Assembly (NCBI GenBank): GCA_023954155.1
Contig: JAMLIO010000001.1
Coordinates: 525,899-589,898, forward strand
Source: Pseudobdellovibrionaceae bacterium
Lineage (GTDB): Bacteria; Bdellovibrionota; Bdellovibrionia; Bdellovibrionales; UBA1609
Direction of reading: 5' to 3'
DNA length: 64,000 nucleotides
Shown here: piece by piece, positions 52,040 to 60,944 of the stretch
Position numbering within the stretch: the stretch's first letter is position 1
How the letters are laid out: the number at the start of each line of letters is the position of its first letter
The notes under the pieces: model-generated
What the model was told of the DNA's origin: nothing
What the model saw: only the letters and a program-made list of their open reading frames with translations
Databases searched by the model: none
Translations under genes and position numbers: made by a program

Positions 52040-52388
52040 ACAAGATGTCTCCCTTTTCTACTTGCAATTCGGTGATACTAAATGCTTTGAATTCAAAACA
52101 TGATTTGGCTCGTAAGCCCCCCCAGGTTAAACACCACTTGGGCAGGTTTTTTTTCACGGCGGTCACTTTTAAATTTTGATCCACAAAGATCACATCAATA
52201 CGAAACCTCATAAAGAATGTATGGATGCTTCGGCAGCGATGTATCCATAAACAGTATTTATCTGGCAGAGTGTCTCTGCCTAAAAGACCTCGTGCGCGCT
52301 CTTCGATGGTGCTTGCCACTTCCACATGACTAGCCAAGGTTAAATTCTTCGATGTATTTTTCAGCACAAGACTTTGTGTTTCGTTCAT
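52026..52388 (-). CDS. DUF192 protein
   Basis: A 120-residue protein with the DUF192 pattern: ERARGLLGRDTLPDKYCLWI, SIHTFFMRFRIDVIFVD and VKKNLPKWCLTWGG. The family's function is unknown; many members are secreted, but this one has no signal peptide. AGGAGG, inside the end of tadC, sets the ATG. Located between tadC and the FHA genes in the same operon. Confidence 0.83.
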   Translation of the reverse strand: MNETQSLVLKNTSKNLTLASHVEVASTIEERARGLLGRDTLPDKYCLWIHRCRSIHTFFMRFRIDVIFVDQNLKVTAVKKNLPKWCLTWGGLRAKSCFEFKAFSITELQVEKGDILYVGN

Positions 52389-52389
52389 C

Positions 52390-53301
52390 TTAGCCGCCTC
52401 CTTGCATGCTTAAGGCAACGGGGGCCAGAACCATGATGAACACGGCAGGAACAATAAAGAGCATGATGGGAATCAGTAAGGCCTGTGAGGCTTGTGCTCC
52501 CGCTTTTTCTGCGCGTACGAATCTTTCTAAGCGCATCTGATCGGCTTGATCCTTTAACACTTTATCAATAGCTGTCCCTGTCTTTTCGGCGTTGACGATC
52601 ACGGCCACCAAACTGGTAATTTCAGACATATCAAGTCGGTCTGCCATGGCGCGAAGGGCTTCGGTTCTTGTACTACCGAGTTGAGTGTCTCTAAGCACAA
52701 TTGCAAACTCTTCCGCGAGAACGCTGCCCTGAGCTTTTTCTGTGATCTTACGAATGGACCCCATAAAATCTAGGCCCGCTTTGGTAGATAAAGCCAAGAG
52801 GTCAACAAAGAAAGGCAAATCCAAGATGACAGACTGATAACGTTTTTTCTTTTCAGAGCTGGCATACATGTGAGGAAACATTGAACCCAGAAGTCCTAAG
52901 ACCACACAGATCGGAGTCGAAAGTCCAAGGTCTAAAGTGAAGTTCAAAAGAAAAACCAAAATAGGGAACATGATGCCCCAAAGGATTTGCATGCCAATGA
53001 ATTCATCTACGTTCAGCTCTGCACTTAAGCCTCCTGTAATGATCTTCTTGTGTACTCTGGCTCGGTAACCTTTGCTTTTTACTCTGGGTGCATATTGAAT
53101 TGTAAAGTTATGAACAAGTGGACGAGAAAAGTTAATGATGGGCGATTTAGATTTTGCAGGTTCATTACCTGCGGCCCATGCTAAACTTTGTGTTTCTCCG
53201 TTGGTTTTAAAAACTACTTTGATAAATAAATATACGCTTAAGCCTGCTAAGAGTAGACCGCCAATCAAAAATATGAGACTGAAATCTTCTATAAAACCCA
53301 T
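52390..53301 (-). CDS. tadC: Tad/Flp pilus inner-membrane protein TadC
   Basis: A 303-residue type II secretion F-family protein. Membrane helices are at about 8-27, 110-150 and 275-297, with the cytoplasmic T2SSF domain between (DLPFFVDLLALSTKAGLDFM; ITSLVAVIVNAEKTGTAIDK). It is the platform protein of Tad-type pilus or secretion machines with TadB. AAGGAG precedes the ATG. tadB, tadA/cpaF and the pilin gene are not in the window, and the operon may continue elsewhere only through regulation, because maf starts 21 bp upstream on the other strand. Confidence 0.85.
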   Translation of the reverse strand: MGFIEDFSLIFLIGGLLLAGLSVYLFIKVVFKTNGETQSLAWAAGNEPAKSKSPIINFSRPLVHNFTIQYAPRVKSKGYRARVHKKIITGGLSAELNVDEFIGMQILWGIMFPILVFLLNFTLDLGLSTPICVVLGLLGSMFPHMYASSEKKKRYQSVILDLPFFVDLLALSTKAGLDFMGSIRKITEKAQGSVLAEEFAIVLRDTQLGSTRTEALRAMADRLDMSEITSLVAVIVNAEKTGTAIDKVLKDQADQMRLERFVRAEKAGAQASQALLIPIMLFIVPAVFIMVLAPVALSMQGGG

Positions 53302-53322
53302 AATTTGTAAGGCTCCTTAAAA

Positions 53323-53898
53323 ATGCATATAGTTTTAATTTCTGCTTCTCCAAGAAGAAAAAAGATTCTCGAAAATGCAGGTCTCAAATTTGACATTGAG
53401 ACAGTAGAAATATCGGAAATTATTGATAAAAACCTGAATGTTGCTGAAGCCGTGTCTCAAATTGCTACAGATAAAATGCGTGCTTTTGTGGCAAGTGCAG
53501 CATTTCTAAAATATCAAGATTTTCTAGCAGTTACAGCAGACACCACAGTGGCTATAGATGGAAGGTGTTTGGAAAAGCCCCAGACCGAAGAGCAGGCGGC
53601 TGAATTTTTGCGACTTTTGTCAGGGCGGACTCATAGGGTGTATACGGGGGTTTGCCTGTACAACACCAAGACTGAGGTCTGGACTCACCATTGTGAAGAG
53701 TCGCAGGTGGAGTTTCGTGTTTTAACGGAAAAAGAAATTTGGGACTATATTCAAACAGGTAGTCCCATGGATAAGGCAGGAGCCTATGGCATTCAGGACG
53801 AGAGCCATAATTTTATCAAGGAAGTCAGAGGCTCTGTGAACAATGTAATTGGTTTTCCCATTGAATGGTTTTGGGCGGAGTACAACCAAATGCTGTGA
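53323..53898 (+). CDS. maf: Maf-family nucleoside triphosphate pyrophosphatase
   Basis: Hydrolyses non-canonical or modified nucleotides; linked to septum control. Motifs: LISASPRRKKILENAG, ADTTVAIDGRCLEKPQTEEQ, LSGRTHRVYTGVCL and SPMDKAGAYGIQ. A 191-residue length is usual. Divergent from tadC, 21 bp apart. Sub-type (dTTP/UTP versus m7GTP specificity) cannot be settled by eye. Confidence 0.92.
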   Translation: MHIVLISASPRRKKILENAGLKFDIETVEISEIIDKNLNVAEAVSQIATDKMRAFVASAAFLKYQDFLAVTADTTVAIDGRCLEKPQTEEQAAEFLRLLSGRTHRVYTGVCLYNTKTEVWTHHCEESQVEFRVLTEKEIWDYIQTGSPMDKAGAYGIQDESHNFIKEVRGSVNNVIGFPIEWFWAEYNQML

Positions 53899-53962
53899 TG
53901 TGCTTCGCTAAAAGCAAGCATTTACTATACTCTTTTAATGAGAGCCTATTCATGGAGTTACA

Positions 53963-54829
53963 GTGAAAAATGAATTGATGGAAAACTTACCGCAACCCTC
54001 TCCGTTTTTAAAAGCCAAAAAAATAGGTTTTATCGGTGCGGGGACTATGACCAATGCGGTGATCAGCAGCTTAGTAGAAACACAAACTATTCACCCCAGT
54101 AAAATACTTTTAACCAGTCGTACTTCTGAAAAAGTGGATAAGTTGGTGGACAAGTGGGGAATCACGGCCTGCGCCTCTTCGGATGAAGTGATTGAGACGG
54201 CAGACATCGTATTTTTAGCAGTGAAGCCTCAGGACTTAAAAACACTTTTGGAAAATATTGGTAAAGGCATTGAAGAGCACCAAATGGTGATCAGTTTGGC
54301 AGCAGGTTTTGATCATCGCAGTTTAAGAGCCCTTATCCCAAGGCCTAAAGCCATTGTCAGAGTGATGCCTTCCACCGCCACTAAAATCCAACAGGGTGTC
54401 GTGGGGTATTTATTTGAAAATGAAGAGGCACAAGATCTTCATGATGCCCTTGTGCGCGAGATTTTGTCTCCCATTGGTTTGCCTGTTCTGGCTCAAAGCG
54501 AAGAGTTATTCAATGCGTTAATGGTCGCTTGCAGCAGTGGCATTGGTTTTATTTTAGAGTTCATGCAAATTTGGCAGGAGTGGCTGGAAGAAAAGGGTTA
54601 TAACTTTGAAGATTCTAGTCGTATGGTCACAGAAACCTTTATGGCAGCCGCTTTGCTTGCAAAAAGGTCAGAGGAAGACTTTGCCATGCTACAGAAGCAG
54701 GTCACATCTAAAAAAGGTGTCACCGCCGAGGGGTTAGAGTCCTTTAGATCGATGGATTTGGACCGAACTTTGCGTATTGGTTTTGAAAATGCATTATTAA
54801 GAAATCTTCAACTTGCTCGTCAGTCTTGA
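53963..54829 (+). CDS. proC: Pyrroline-5-carboxylate reductase, GTG start
   Basis: Last step of proline synthesis. Rossmann motif KIGFIGAGTMTNAVISSLV, AVKPQDLKTLL, VRVMPSTATKIQQGV, and the C-terminal TSKKGVTAEGLESF signature. 288 residues, slightly longer than usual (about 270) because of 18 residues before the Rossmann fold. The GTG at 53963 has TGGAG nearby; an ATG at 53977 is an alternative start. The DivIVA-like gene starts 37 bp downstream. Confidence 0.92.
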   Translation: MKNELMENLPQPSPFLKAKKIGFIGAGTMTNAVISSLVETQTIHPSKILLTSRTSEKVDKLVDKWGITACASSDEVIETADIVFLAVKPQDLKTLLENIGKGIEEHQMVISLAAGFDHRSLRALIPRPKAIVRVMPSTATKIQQGVVGYLFENEEAQDLHDALVREILSPIGLPVLAQSEELFNALMVACSSGIGFILEFMQIWQEWLEEKGYNFEDSSRMVTETFMAAALLAKRSEEDFAMLQKQVTSKKGVTAEGLESFRSMDLDRTLRIGFENALLRNLQLARQS

Positions 54830-54866
54830 TTGGCATAAGATTTTTTCTGTAAGGGTGGGAAACTAT

Positions 54867-55457
54867 ATGAAATTCAACAACATTGAAGTGACCGAGAAAA
54901 CTTTTAGAAAAAAAATGCGTGGATTAGATACTGAGCAAGTGTTTGATTTTTTACGCAGAATCTCTATAGAGCTGGAAACAGCTAACCAAGAACGCTCTGA
55001 AGCGCGTCGTCGAGTGAAGGAAGTAGAAGTTCAGCTCCAAGAATACAAAGACAGAGACGAGCTTTTAAAGAACACGATTGCGAATGCCACTAAAATGGCG
55101 GACCGTATCCGTGTGGACTCTGAGCGCGAAGCCAAGTTGATCATTGAAGACTCTAAACAAAAAGCCGACATGATCATTCGTGAAGCTAAAGACTCTTTAA
55201 AACAAATCTATCAAGACGTTTCAGACCTAAAAAGAGTCAGAATCCAATTTGAAAATAATTTGCGCGCTCTCATGCAATCTCATATTGCTATGTTAGAACA
55301 AGGCAAAAAAATGATGCCCGACCCAGAGATCGAGCCCAGCTCTATGCGTCCCCAAGTCAACAACCAAAGTCTTGCGGGCAGCAGTGCCATGAACAAAACA
55401 GCAGACGATCTTATCCAAGAGAAGCTTCACCAAGCTCAACCTAAATTTAATCTCTAG
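54867..55457 (+). CDS. DivIVA-domain coiled-coil protein
   Basis: A 196-residue protein: the N-terminal DivIVA module (FNNIEVTEKTFRKKMRGLDT, then EQVFDFLRRISIELE) followed by a long coiled coil (about 45-150). DivIVA-type proteins bind curved membrane at poles or septa. The C-terminal 40 residues are polar and low in complexity. The ATG at 54867 follows GGGTGGGA; the longer frame from 54813 lies within proC. Second palindromic element starts 6 bp after its stop. Confidence 0.82.
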   Translation: MKFNNIEVTEKTFRKKMRGLDTEQVFDFLRRISIELETANQERSEARRRVKEVEVQLQEYKDRDELLKNTIANATKMADRIRVDSEREAKLIIEDSKQKADMIIREAKDSLKQIYQDVSDLKRVRIQFENNLRALMQSHIAMLEQGKKMMPDPEIEPSSMRPQVNNQSLAGSSAMNKTADDLIQEKLHQAQPKFNL

Positions 55458-55462
55458 AACGC

Positions 55463-55621
55463 GTGGGTCCTGGTTTTGGGGACTCCTAATTTCTTTATAT
55501 ATACTCAAAATGCTCAGACAGTGACGTTTGGCACAGTTTTGCGTTCGCAAAACAGCGCCAAGCCGAACTCGCATTTCGACCATATATAAAGAAATTAGGA
55601 GTCCCCAAAACCAGGACCCAC
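55463..55621. repeat. Long palindromic element, copy B, with conserved 79-nt core
   Basis: A perfect 40-bp inverted repeat (55463-55502 with 55582-55621) around a 79-nt core (55503-55581). Read on the minus strand, the core matches copy A at 71 of 79 positions: the first 26 and, after the variable tip, nearly all remaining bases are identical, and the changes cluster in the apical hairpin as mainly paired substitutions. The arms differ from copy A beyond the five bases next to the core (TATAT on each side). It lies between convergent genes (DivIVA-like and MFS), starting 6 bp after a stop. Confidence 0.93.
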
Positions 55622-55723
55622 TTTATCCAGTGGAAATTTGGATTGGGCTTGGTGAAGCTTTGTGGAGAGTGGCTTAACGTTCTGTGAGTTGAGGGGTTGA
55701 GTTTTGTGGGGATTGAGAGTGGC

Positions 55724-55765
55724 GTGTTTGGTGTTTGGTGTTTGGTGTTTGGTGTTTGGTGTTTG
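55724..55765. repeat. Seven-base tandem repeat (GTGTTTG)6
   Basis: Six perfect copies of GTGTTTG lying just past the stop of the MFS gene (55772), between it and the palindrome. The stretch 55458-55771 (314 bp) holds the palindrome, this repeat and otherwise no feature I can identify. Confidence 0.93.
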
Positions 55766-55771
55766 GTGAGT

Positions 55772-56989
55772 TTATGGGTTGGGTGTTGTGGATTTTTGGT
55801 TGTGTTGGATGAATGTAAATAAAATCCAGGCTAGTGCTGCCAGGCTTGCTGAAATGAGGAAGGGGCCTATGTGTGAGAACTTGTAAATGGCACCTGCGCC
55901 TAAAGGGCCCAAGATGCGGCCTAGGGCGCTTAGGGATTGGGTGACGCCCATGATTTGGCCTTGATGTTCGCCTGACTCTGAAAGACTGATGCTGCCAGTG
56001 AGAGCGGGGGACAATAGGCCTTGGCCTAAACTTAAAAGGCTTACAAAAAATCCCAAGACTAAAATGTGGAATGAGAAGGCGATCCCTGCGGAGCCGACGA
56101 TAAAAAGTCCTAAACCAAAAATAATCAGACACCGCTCTCCGTATTTCGGTAACAGTTTGCGAATCAAGTAGCCTTGAGTGAAGACAAGGATAAGACCGAT
56201 ATACGCGAACCCAAAAGACGCTTGAATCAAATCTAAATCAAAGCGGTCTTTGACAAACAAAAACAAACTGATCTCGATCAGAGCCATAGCCAGTGTGTTC
56301 ATACCATAGATGGCGAGCAGTTTATTGATGGTGGGATTTTCAAAATACAAAAAAATATTCGTAAGTCGTTGCTCCAGGCTCAAACTTTTAGGGCGACGAG
56401 CCTCTGGGTTTAACGTCTCTGGAAGTCGGAAGTATCCTAGAATAAAGTTAAGCATACAGATCAGGCTTGCGCCCAGAGCCGCAGTTTGCACTCCAAAGGG
56501 GGCCGTGGAAGAGATGTACCCTCCAAGATAACCTAAGCCTCCACCGAAAAATGGTCCAAGCGTGAAGCCCAAACCAAAGGCAGCGCCGATCAAACCCATT
56601 TTTTGCGAACGCCCTTTGGCATCACTTAAGTCGGCCATCGCGGCCATGGCTACAGAGATGTTAGCGCCAAAAACTCCCGCAAACATTCGGGCAAAAAACA
56701 GCATCCAGAAGGTGCTGCTGAAGGCAAAAAACAAATGACTAAGGCTGGCTCCGCAAAGACTTAAAAGCAAAATAGGTCGTCGCCCGTACTTGTCACTGAG
56801 TTGGCCCCAAAAAGGGTTAATGATAAATTGCATAAGAGAGTAGATCGCCATCAAAAGCCCTGCCTTAAAGGGACTGTGACTGAGTTCGCGTCCCAAATAA
56901 GGGATTAAGGGAATGATCATTCCAAAACCGATCAGATCAATAAATACGGTGGTAAAAAGGACGATCGTGGCACTACGAGAATTAGACAT
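55772..56989 (-). CDS. MFS transporter, TetA-like drug efflux type
   Basis: A 405-residue permease with 12 hydrophobic segments. Motif A of the MFS drug:H+ antiporter group appears as GQLSDKYGRRPILLLSL after helix 2, and the GFxxGFTLGPFFGG segment (LGFTLGPFFGGGLGYLGG) marks motif C, typical of 12-helix drug exporters such as TetA. Substrate is unknown. The ATG at 56989 is chosen because its N-terminus matches the family; the open frame extends to 57055 in a position overlapping the divergent gene's leader. Ribosome site weak. Confidence 0.86.
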   Translation of the reverse strand: MSNSRSATIVLFTTVFIDLIGFGMIIPLIPYLGRELSHSPFKAGLLMAIYSLMQFIINPFWGQLSDKYGRRPILLLSLCGASLSHLFFAFSSTFWMLFFARMFAGVFGANISVAMAAMADLSDAKGRSQKMGLIGAAFGLGFTLGPFFGGGLGYLGGYISSTAPFGVQTAALGASLICMLNFILGYFRLPETLNPEARRPKSLSLEQRLTNIFLYFENPTINKLLAIYGMNTLAMALIEISLFLFVKDRFDLDLIQASFGFAYIGLILVFTQGYLIRKLLPKYGERCLIIFGLGLFIVGSAGIAFSFHILVLGFFVSLLSLGQGLLSPALTGSISLSESGEHQGQIMGVTQSLSALGRILGPLGAGAIYKFSHIGPFLISASLAALAWILFTFIQHNQKSTTPNP

Positions 56990-57088
56990 AAAGCCTAAGA
57001 GACACCAATTTTTAAGCTTTGACAAGCAAACCCTATTCAATCTTTGGAAATTCAAATAACCTTAAATGTCTGGGGGAGAATAACGCGT

Positions 57089-58147
57089 ATGAAAGGGAGA
57101 GTTGGAATTAAGACACAAGGTCTTTTTACACTGATGTTACTCCTTATGCTGTCACCTCTGGTGGTGCAGGCTGAGTTAGGTCGTAAAGAAGTCCCTTTGT
57201 TCAAACCTCAGCGTTTGTCTTTAGGGATGGAGCTGCAAAGTTTTAAATCTAGGGCTAATTATTCGGGCACTCGTCAAAGCCAAGATCTGATTGCGGGAAA
57301 TGAATTTCTAACTTTTGATATGCTCTTGAGTGCTACTTATGACTTTTCTGATTACTGGGCCTTCACGGCGGGGGCAGAGTTGGTTTATGGCGAAAGCTAT
57401 GATCATAACTACAGACGAAGCACGCGTCGATTTCGTGGGCTGTCTTTGGGGGTTTACCGTTTGCTGCAAGTGGTTCCTAGTATATTTATCATTGCAGATG
57501 CCCACTATTTTTTAAACCTGACTACAAACTCCATCAGCGATGATGATGTGTCCATTGATGATGGCACTCAGTGGGCCCAGATGGGTGTGTGGCTTGTGCA
57601 TGAACTGTCTCCCCATTTTGTCTACAAACTTTATGCAGGTTACCGTTCAAGAAGCAAAGGGTATGCGGATTATTTGGTGTATCGAGTGGGACCTGAAGTG
57701 CGCCTAAAAAACTATGGGGCGGGTTTAAACTTTATGGGGCTCATGTCAGTGACTGATGATTCGTCTTCGGCGGCCCTACAGTCTGAGAGACAGCAGATTA
57801 ACACGCTGTATAATGCGGGCAGTCTTCGGTATAATGCCAAGAACCCTCATATTGAAGAGGTGGCTTTGTGGATCAGCTATGAGTTTGACACTCTCAGTTC
57901 GGTGAAGTTGGGAGCCCATCAAGTGCTAGGTTTAGAAAATACCGCTGATGGCTTCGGCTTTTTGTTTGAGGTGCAGGCTTCATTTCGAGTGGATGAGGGA
58001 GGGTTTTCCTTTCCGTATTTCACAAAAACAACCAAGCGTGCTAAGTATAAGGGCAATCGTGCACTGTTAAAAAATCTTGGGCCAGACCCTAGAGATAAAG
58101 GTGCGCCGTCATCGTCAACTCCTGTGGTTCCAGCCAATGAGTTTTAG
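57089..58147 (+). CDS. Probable outer-membrane beta-barrel protein
   Basis: A 352-residue protein with a signal peptide (about 1-28, ending LVVQA) and a mature region of alternating amphipathic strands rich in aromatic residues (YDFSDYWAFTAGAELVYGES, VYKLYAGYRSRSKGYADYLV, EVALWISYEFDTLSSVKLGA), typical of an outer-membrane barrel. The last 30 residues are Ser/Pro-rich and end in NEF, with a terminal Phe as is common for barrels. No family recognised. TGGGGGAGAA precedes the ATG. Divergent from the MFS gene. Confidence 0.68.
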   Translation: MKGRVGIKTQGLFTLMLLLMLSPLVVQAELGRKEVPLFKPQRLSLGMELQSFKSRANYSGTRQSQDLIAGNEFLTFDMLLSATYDFSDYWAFTAGAELVYGESYDHNYRRSTRRFRGLSLGVYRLLQVVPSIFIIADAHYFLNLTTNSISDDDVSIDDGTQWAQMGVWLVHELSPHFVYKLYAGYRSRSKGYADYLVYRVGPEVRLKNYGAGLNFMGLMSVTDDSSSAALQSERQQINTLYNAGSLRYNAKNPHIEEVALWISYEFDTLSSVKLGAHQVLGLENTADGFGFLFEVQASFRVDEGGFSFPYFTKTTKRAKYKGNRALLKNLGPDPRDKGAPSSSTPVVPANEF

Positions 58148-58235
58148 CTCTAGCCCGAGGTGCGACGACGGACGAGTGTAGTCTGTGTAATGAAGTTGTA
58201 GTTGTCATTGAGGCGCGTAACTTCAAAGGAGAAAT

Positions 58236-60944
58236 ATGGCGGGTTCATCGGAAACTCAAGAAATGTTAGATAAGCAGTATCAACCTGCAGAAGTCGAATC
58301 AAAAATTTATCAAATGTGGTTGGACAAAGCATGCTTTAAAGCTGAGGACACATCCACAAAGCCTCCATTTTCAATCATCCTGCCTCCACCGAATGTGACA
58401 GGGTTTTTACACTTAGGCCATGCTTTGGATCACACTCTGCAAGACGTTCTGATTCGTTGGAAAAGAATGTCAGGCTTTAATGCCACATGGGTTCCAGGTA
58501 CTGATCATGCAGGAATTTCCACTCAGTCTGTTGTTGAAAAAAAATTAGCTGAAGAAAACCTAAGTCGTTTAGAGCTGGGACGAGATAAATTTGTCGAACA
58601 AGTATGGCAATGGAAAGAGCAGTACGGTTCGCGCATTGTTAGCCAAATGCAACGCCTAGGGAACTCTTGTGATTGGGATCGTTTGACCTTCACCTTAGAT
58701 GAAGGCGTGTCTAAAGCTGTGCGCAAAGTTTTTGTGGAGCTTTACAATAAAGGTTTAATTTATCGTGGTAAAAAACTGGTCAACTGGAGTCCTAAACTTC
58801 AAACCGCAATTTCAGATATTGAAGTGGATTATAAAGAAGTGAAAGGAAAGCTCTATCATATTGCTTATCCTTTAGAGGATGGTAGCCAAGAGTTGATCAT
58901 TGCCACCACTCGACCTGAAACCATGTTAGGGGATGCGGCCGTATGTGTGCATCCTGCTGATGAACGTTATCAGGGTCTAATTGGAAAAAATATTGTGCTG
59001 CCGTTGGTAGGACGCAAGATTCCGATCATTGCTGATGATTATGTCGATAAAGATTTTGGTTCTGGAGCCTTAAAGATCACCCCTGCCCATGATTTTAATG
59101 ACTATGAGATTGGTAAAAAACATTCCTTACCCATGATCAACATTTTAAATGTAGACGGTACTCTTGTTGAAGGCTACGGAGAGTTTTCTGGATTAAAAGT
59201 TCAGGAAGCCAGAAAAAAAGTGGTAGAGGCTTTAGAGGCGCAAAATTTAATCAGAGACATTGTGAATCACACTCACTCGGTAGGGCATTGTGAAAAAACA
59301 GGTGCCGTTGCAGAGCCATTTCTTTCAGAGCAATGGTTTGTAAAGATGACTACCCTTGCGGGTCCTGCGATTCGTGCCGCAGAAACGGGAACTACAAGTT
59401 TTATCCCTGAAAGCTGGGTGAAGACCTATTTGCATTGGTTGCGCAACATTCAAGACTGGTGCATTTCCCGTCAGTTGTGGTGGGGCCATCGTATTCCAGT
59501 ATGGCACTGTAAAGACTGTGCGGCTGTGACAGTAAGTGAAGAGGACGTGCAGGCGTGTTCTAAGTGTGCTTCTAAAAACGTCGAACAAGACCAAGATGTT
59601 TTGGACACATGGTTCAGTTCAGCGCTTTGGCCCTTTAGCACTTTGGGGTGGCCAGAACAGAGCGAAGCCCTAAAAACCTTTTATCCCACAAACGTTTTAA
59701 TCACAGGTCATGACATCATCTTCTTTTGGGTAGCTAGAATGATGATGATGGGTCTAGAGTTTTGTAAAGATGTTCCATTTAGACATGTGTTCATTCATGG
59801 GCTGATTCGTGATGCCAAGGGTGTGAAGATGTCTAAGTCTTTAGGCAACTCGGTGGACCCTGTAGAAATGATTGATCAGTATGGTGCTGATGCTTTGAGG
59901 TTTACACTGATGACTCAAGCAGGTGCAGGAAAAGATTTAAAGTTTTCTATTCAAAGACTAGAAGGCAACCGTAATTTTATGAATAAGATTTGGAACGCCA
60001 CTCGTTTTGCTTTATCGGCAGCAGAAGTCAAAGAGTGGACAGCTAAAGATTACGCGACTGAAACACCTAAGAGTCTTTTGTCGGTGTTTGATCAATGGAT
60101 CATTTTTAAAATGATCAAATTAGAAGAACAAGTGCATAAGGCTCTTGAACAGTATAGATTTTCTGATGCGGCCAATGCTTTATATAGTTTTGTCTGGAAT
60201 GATTTTTGTGATTGGTATCTGGAGTTCAGCAAGCCTGTACTTTACGGTAAACAGCAAGATGAAAAAGCGGCATCGTCATTGGTACTCTTTCAAGTTTTGG
60301 CCCGTACATTAAAGATGCTGCATCCTTTTGTCCCCTTTATCACCGAAGAGATTTATGGCAAGTTGCCGCTAAAAGATGCAGAGATTTTGTGTACTTCTAA
60401 GTTTCCCCATTACAAAGAAGATAAAGACTGGGGAGCCCAAGGAAAACAAGATGCCTGGGAAGAGGTGGAGATCATCAAAGAAGTGATCACGGCTTTAAGA
60501 AACATTCGTGGAGAGAACTCCATCCCGTTTGGGGTAGAGATGTTTGCTCACATTGTGCCCAAGGATGATCGTACACAAAAGGTGTTGTCTTCCCATCGCG
60601 CGGTGATTTTAAAGATGTGTAAGCTTTCGGATATCAGTTTTGAACCTCGACCTTCTTTGGCCAAATGCGCTTTAACCCCATTGTCGGTGTTCAGTTCTGA
60701 GATTGATATTGTTATTCCTCTAGAAGGTCTGGTAGACTTAGAGGAGGAGATCAAGCGCTTAGAAAAAAATATGGAAAAGACCCAAAAGGACATTCAGATT
60801 TTAAGTAAAAAATTAAATAATGAAAACTTCATTAAGAATGCCCCGCCAGAGCTTGTCGAGCAGGATACCGCTTTACTCAAAGAAGCAGAGTCTAAGTTTA
60901 AAGCTTTACAAGACAGTTTAAACCGTTTGAAGTTGGAAGCATGA
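58236..60944 (+). CDS. valS: Valyl-tRNA synthetase
   Basis: Charges tRNA-Val. Class I synthetase of 902 residues (E. coli 951). HIGH is HLGHAL after PPPNVTGF; the editing domain shows TTRPETMLGD; KMSKS appears in GVKMSKSLGNSVDP; and the C-terminus has the tRNA-binding coiled coil (LEEEIKRLEKNMEKTQKD). AAAGGAG precedes the ATG. Its stop overlaps the rnr start (ATGA). Confidence 0.96.
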   Translation: MAGSSETQEMLDKQYQPAEVESKIYQMWLDKACFKAEDTSTKPPFSIILPPPNVTGFLHLGHALDHTLQDVLIRWKRMSGFNATWVPGTDHAGISTQSVVEKKLAEENLSRLELGRDKFVEQVWQWKEQYGSRIVSQMQRLGNSCDWDRLTFTLDEGVSKAVRKVFVELYNKGLIYRGKKLVNWSPKLQTAISDIEVDYKEVKGKLYHIAYPLEDGSQELIIATTRPETMLGDAAVCVHPADERYQGLIGKNIVLPLVGRKIPIIADDYVDKDFGSGALKITPAHDFNDYEIGKKHSLPMINILNVDGTLVEGYGEFSGLKVQEARKKVVEALEAQNLIRDIVNHTHSVGHCEKTGAVAEPFLSEQWFVKMTTLAGPAIRAAETGTTSFIPESWVKTYLHWLRNIQDWCISRQLWWGHRIPVWHCKDCAAVTVSEEDVQACSKCASKNVEQDQDVLDTWFSSALWPFSTLGWPEQSEALKTFYPTNVLITGHDIIFFWVARMMMMGLEFCKDVPFRHVFIHGLIRDAKGVKMSKSLGNSVDPVEMIDQYGADALRFTLMTQAGAGKDLKFSIQRLEGNRNFMNKIWNATRFALSAAEVKEWTAKDYATETPKSLLSVFDQWIIFKMIKLEEQVHKALEQYRFSDAANALYSFVWNDFCDWYLEFSKPVLYGKQQDEKAASSLVLFQVLARTLKMLHPFVPFITEEIYGKLPLKDAEILCTSKFPHYKEDKDWGAQGKQDAWEEVEIIKEVITALRNIRGENSIPFGVEMFAHIVPKDDRTQKVLSSHRAVILKMCKLSDISFEPRPSLAKCALTPLSVFSSEIDIVIPLEGLVDLEEEIKRLEKNMEKTQKDIQILSKKLNNENFIKNAPPELVEQDTALLKEAESKFKALQDSLNRLKLEA

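Noticed and set aside
55674..56132. Arg/His/Pro-rich open frame on the minus strand over the MFS 3' end
   Set aside because: It is a shifted frame of the MFS gene and of the GTGTTTG repeat; composition is typical of a shadow frame.
57019..57050. TTGACA at 57019 as the -35 of the outer-membrane protein gene
   Set aside because: No -10-like sequence 16-18 bp downstream.
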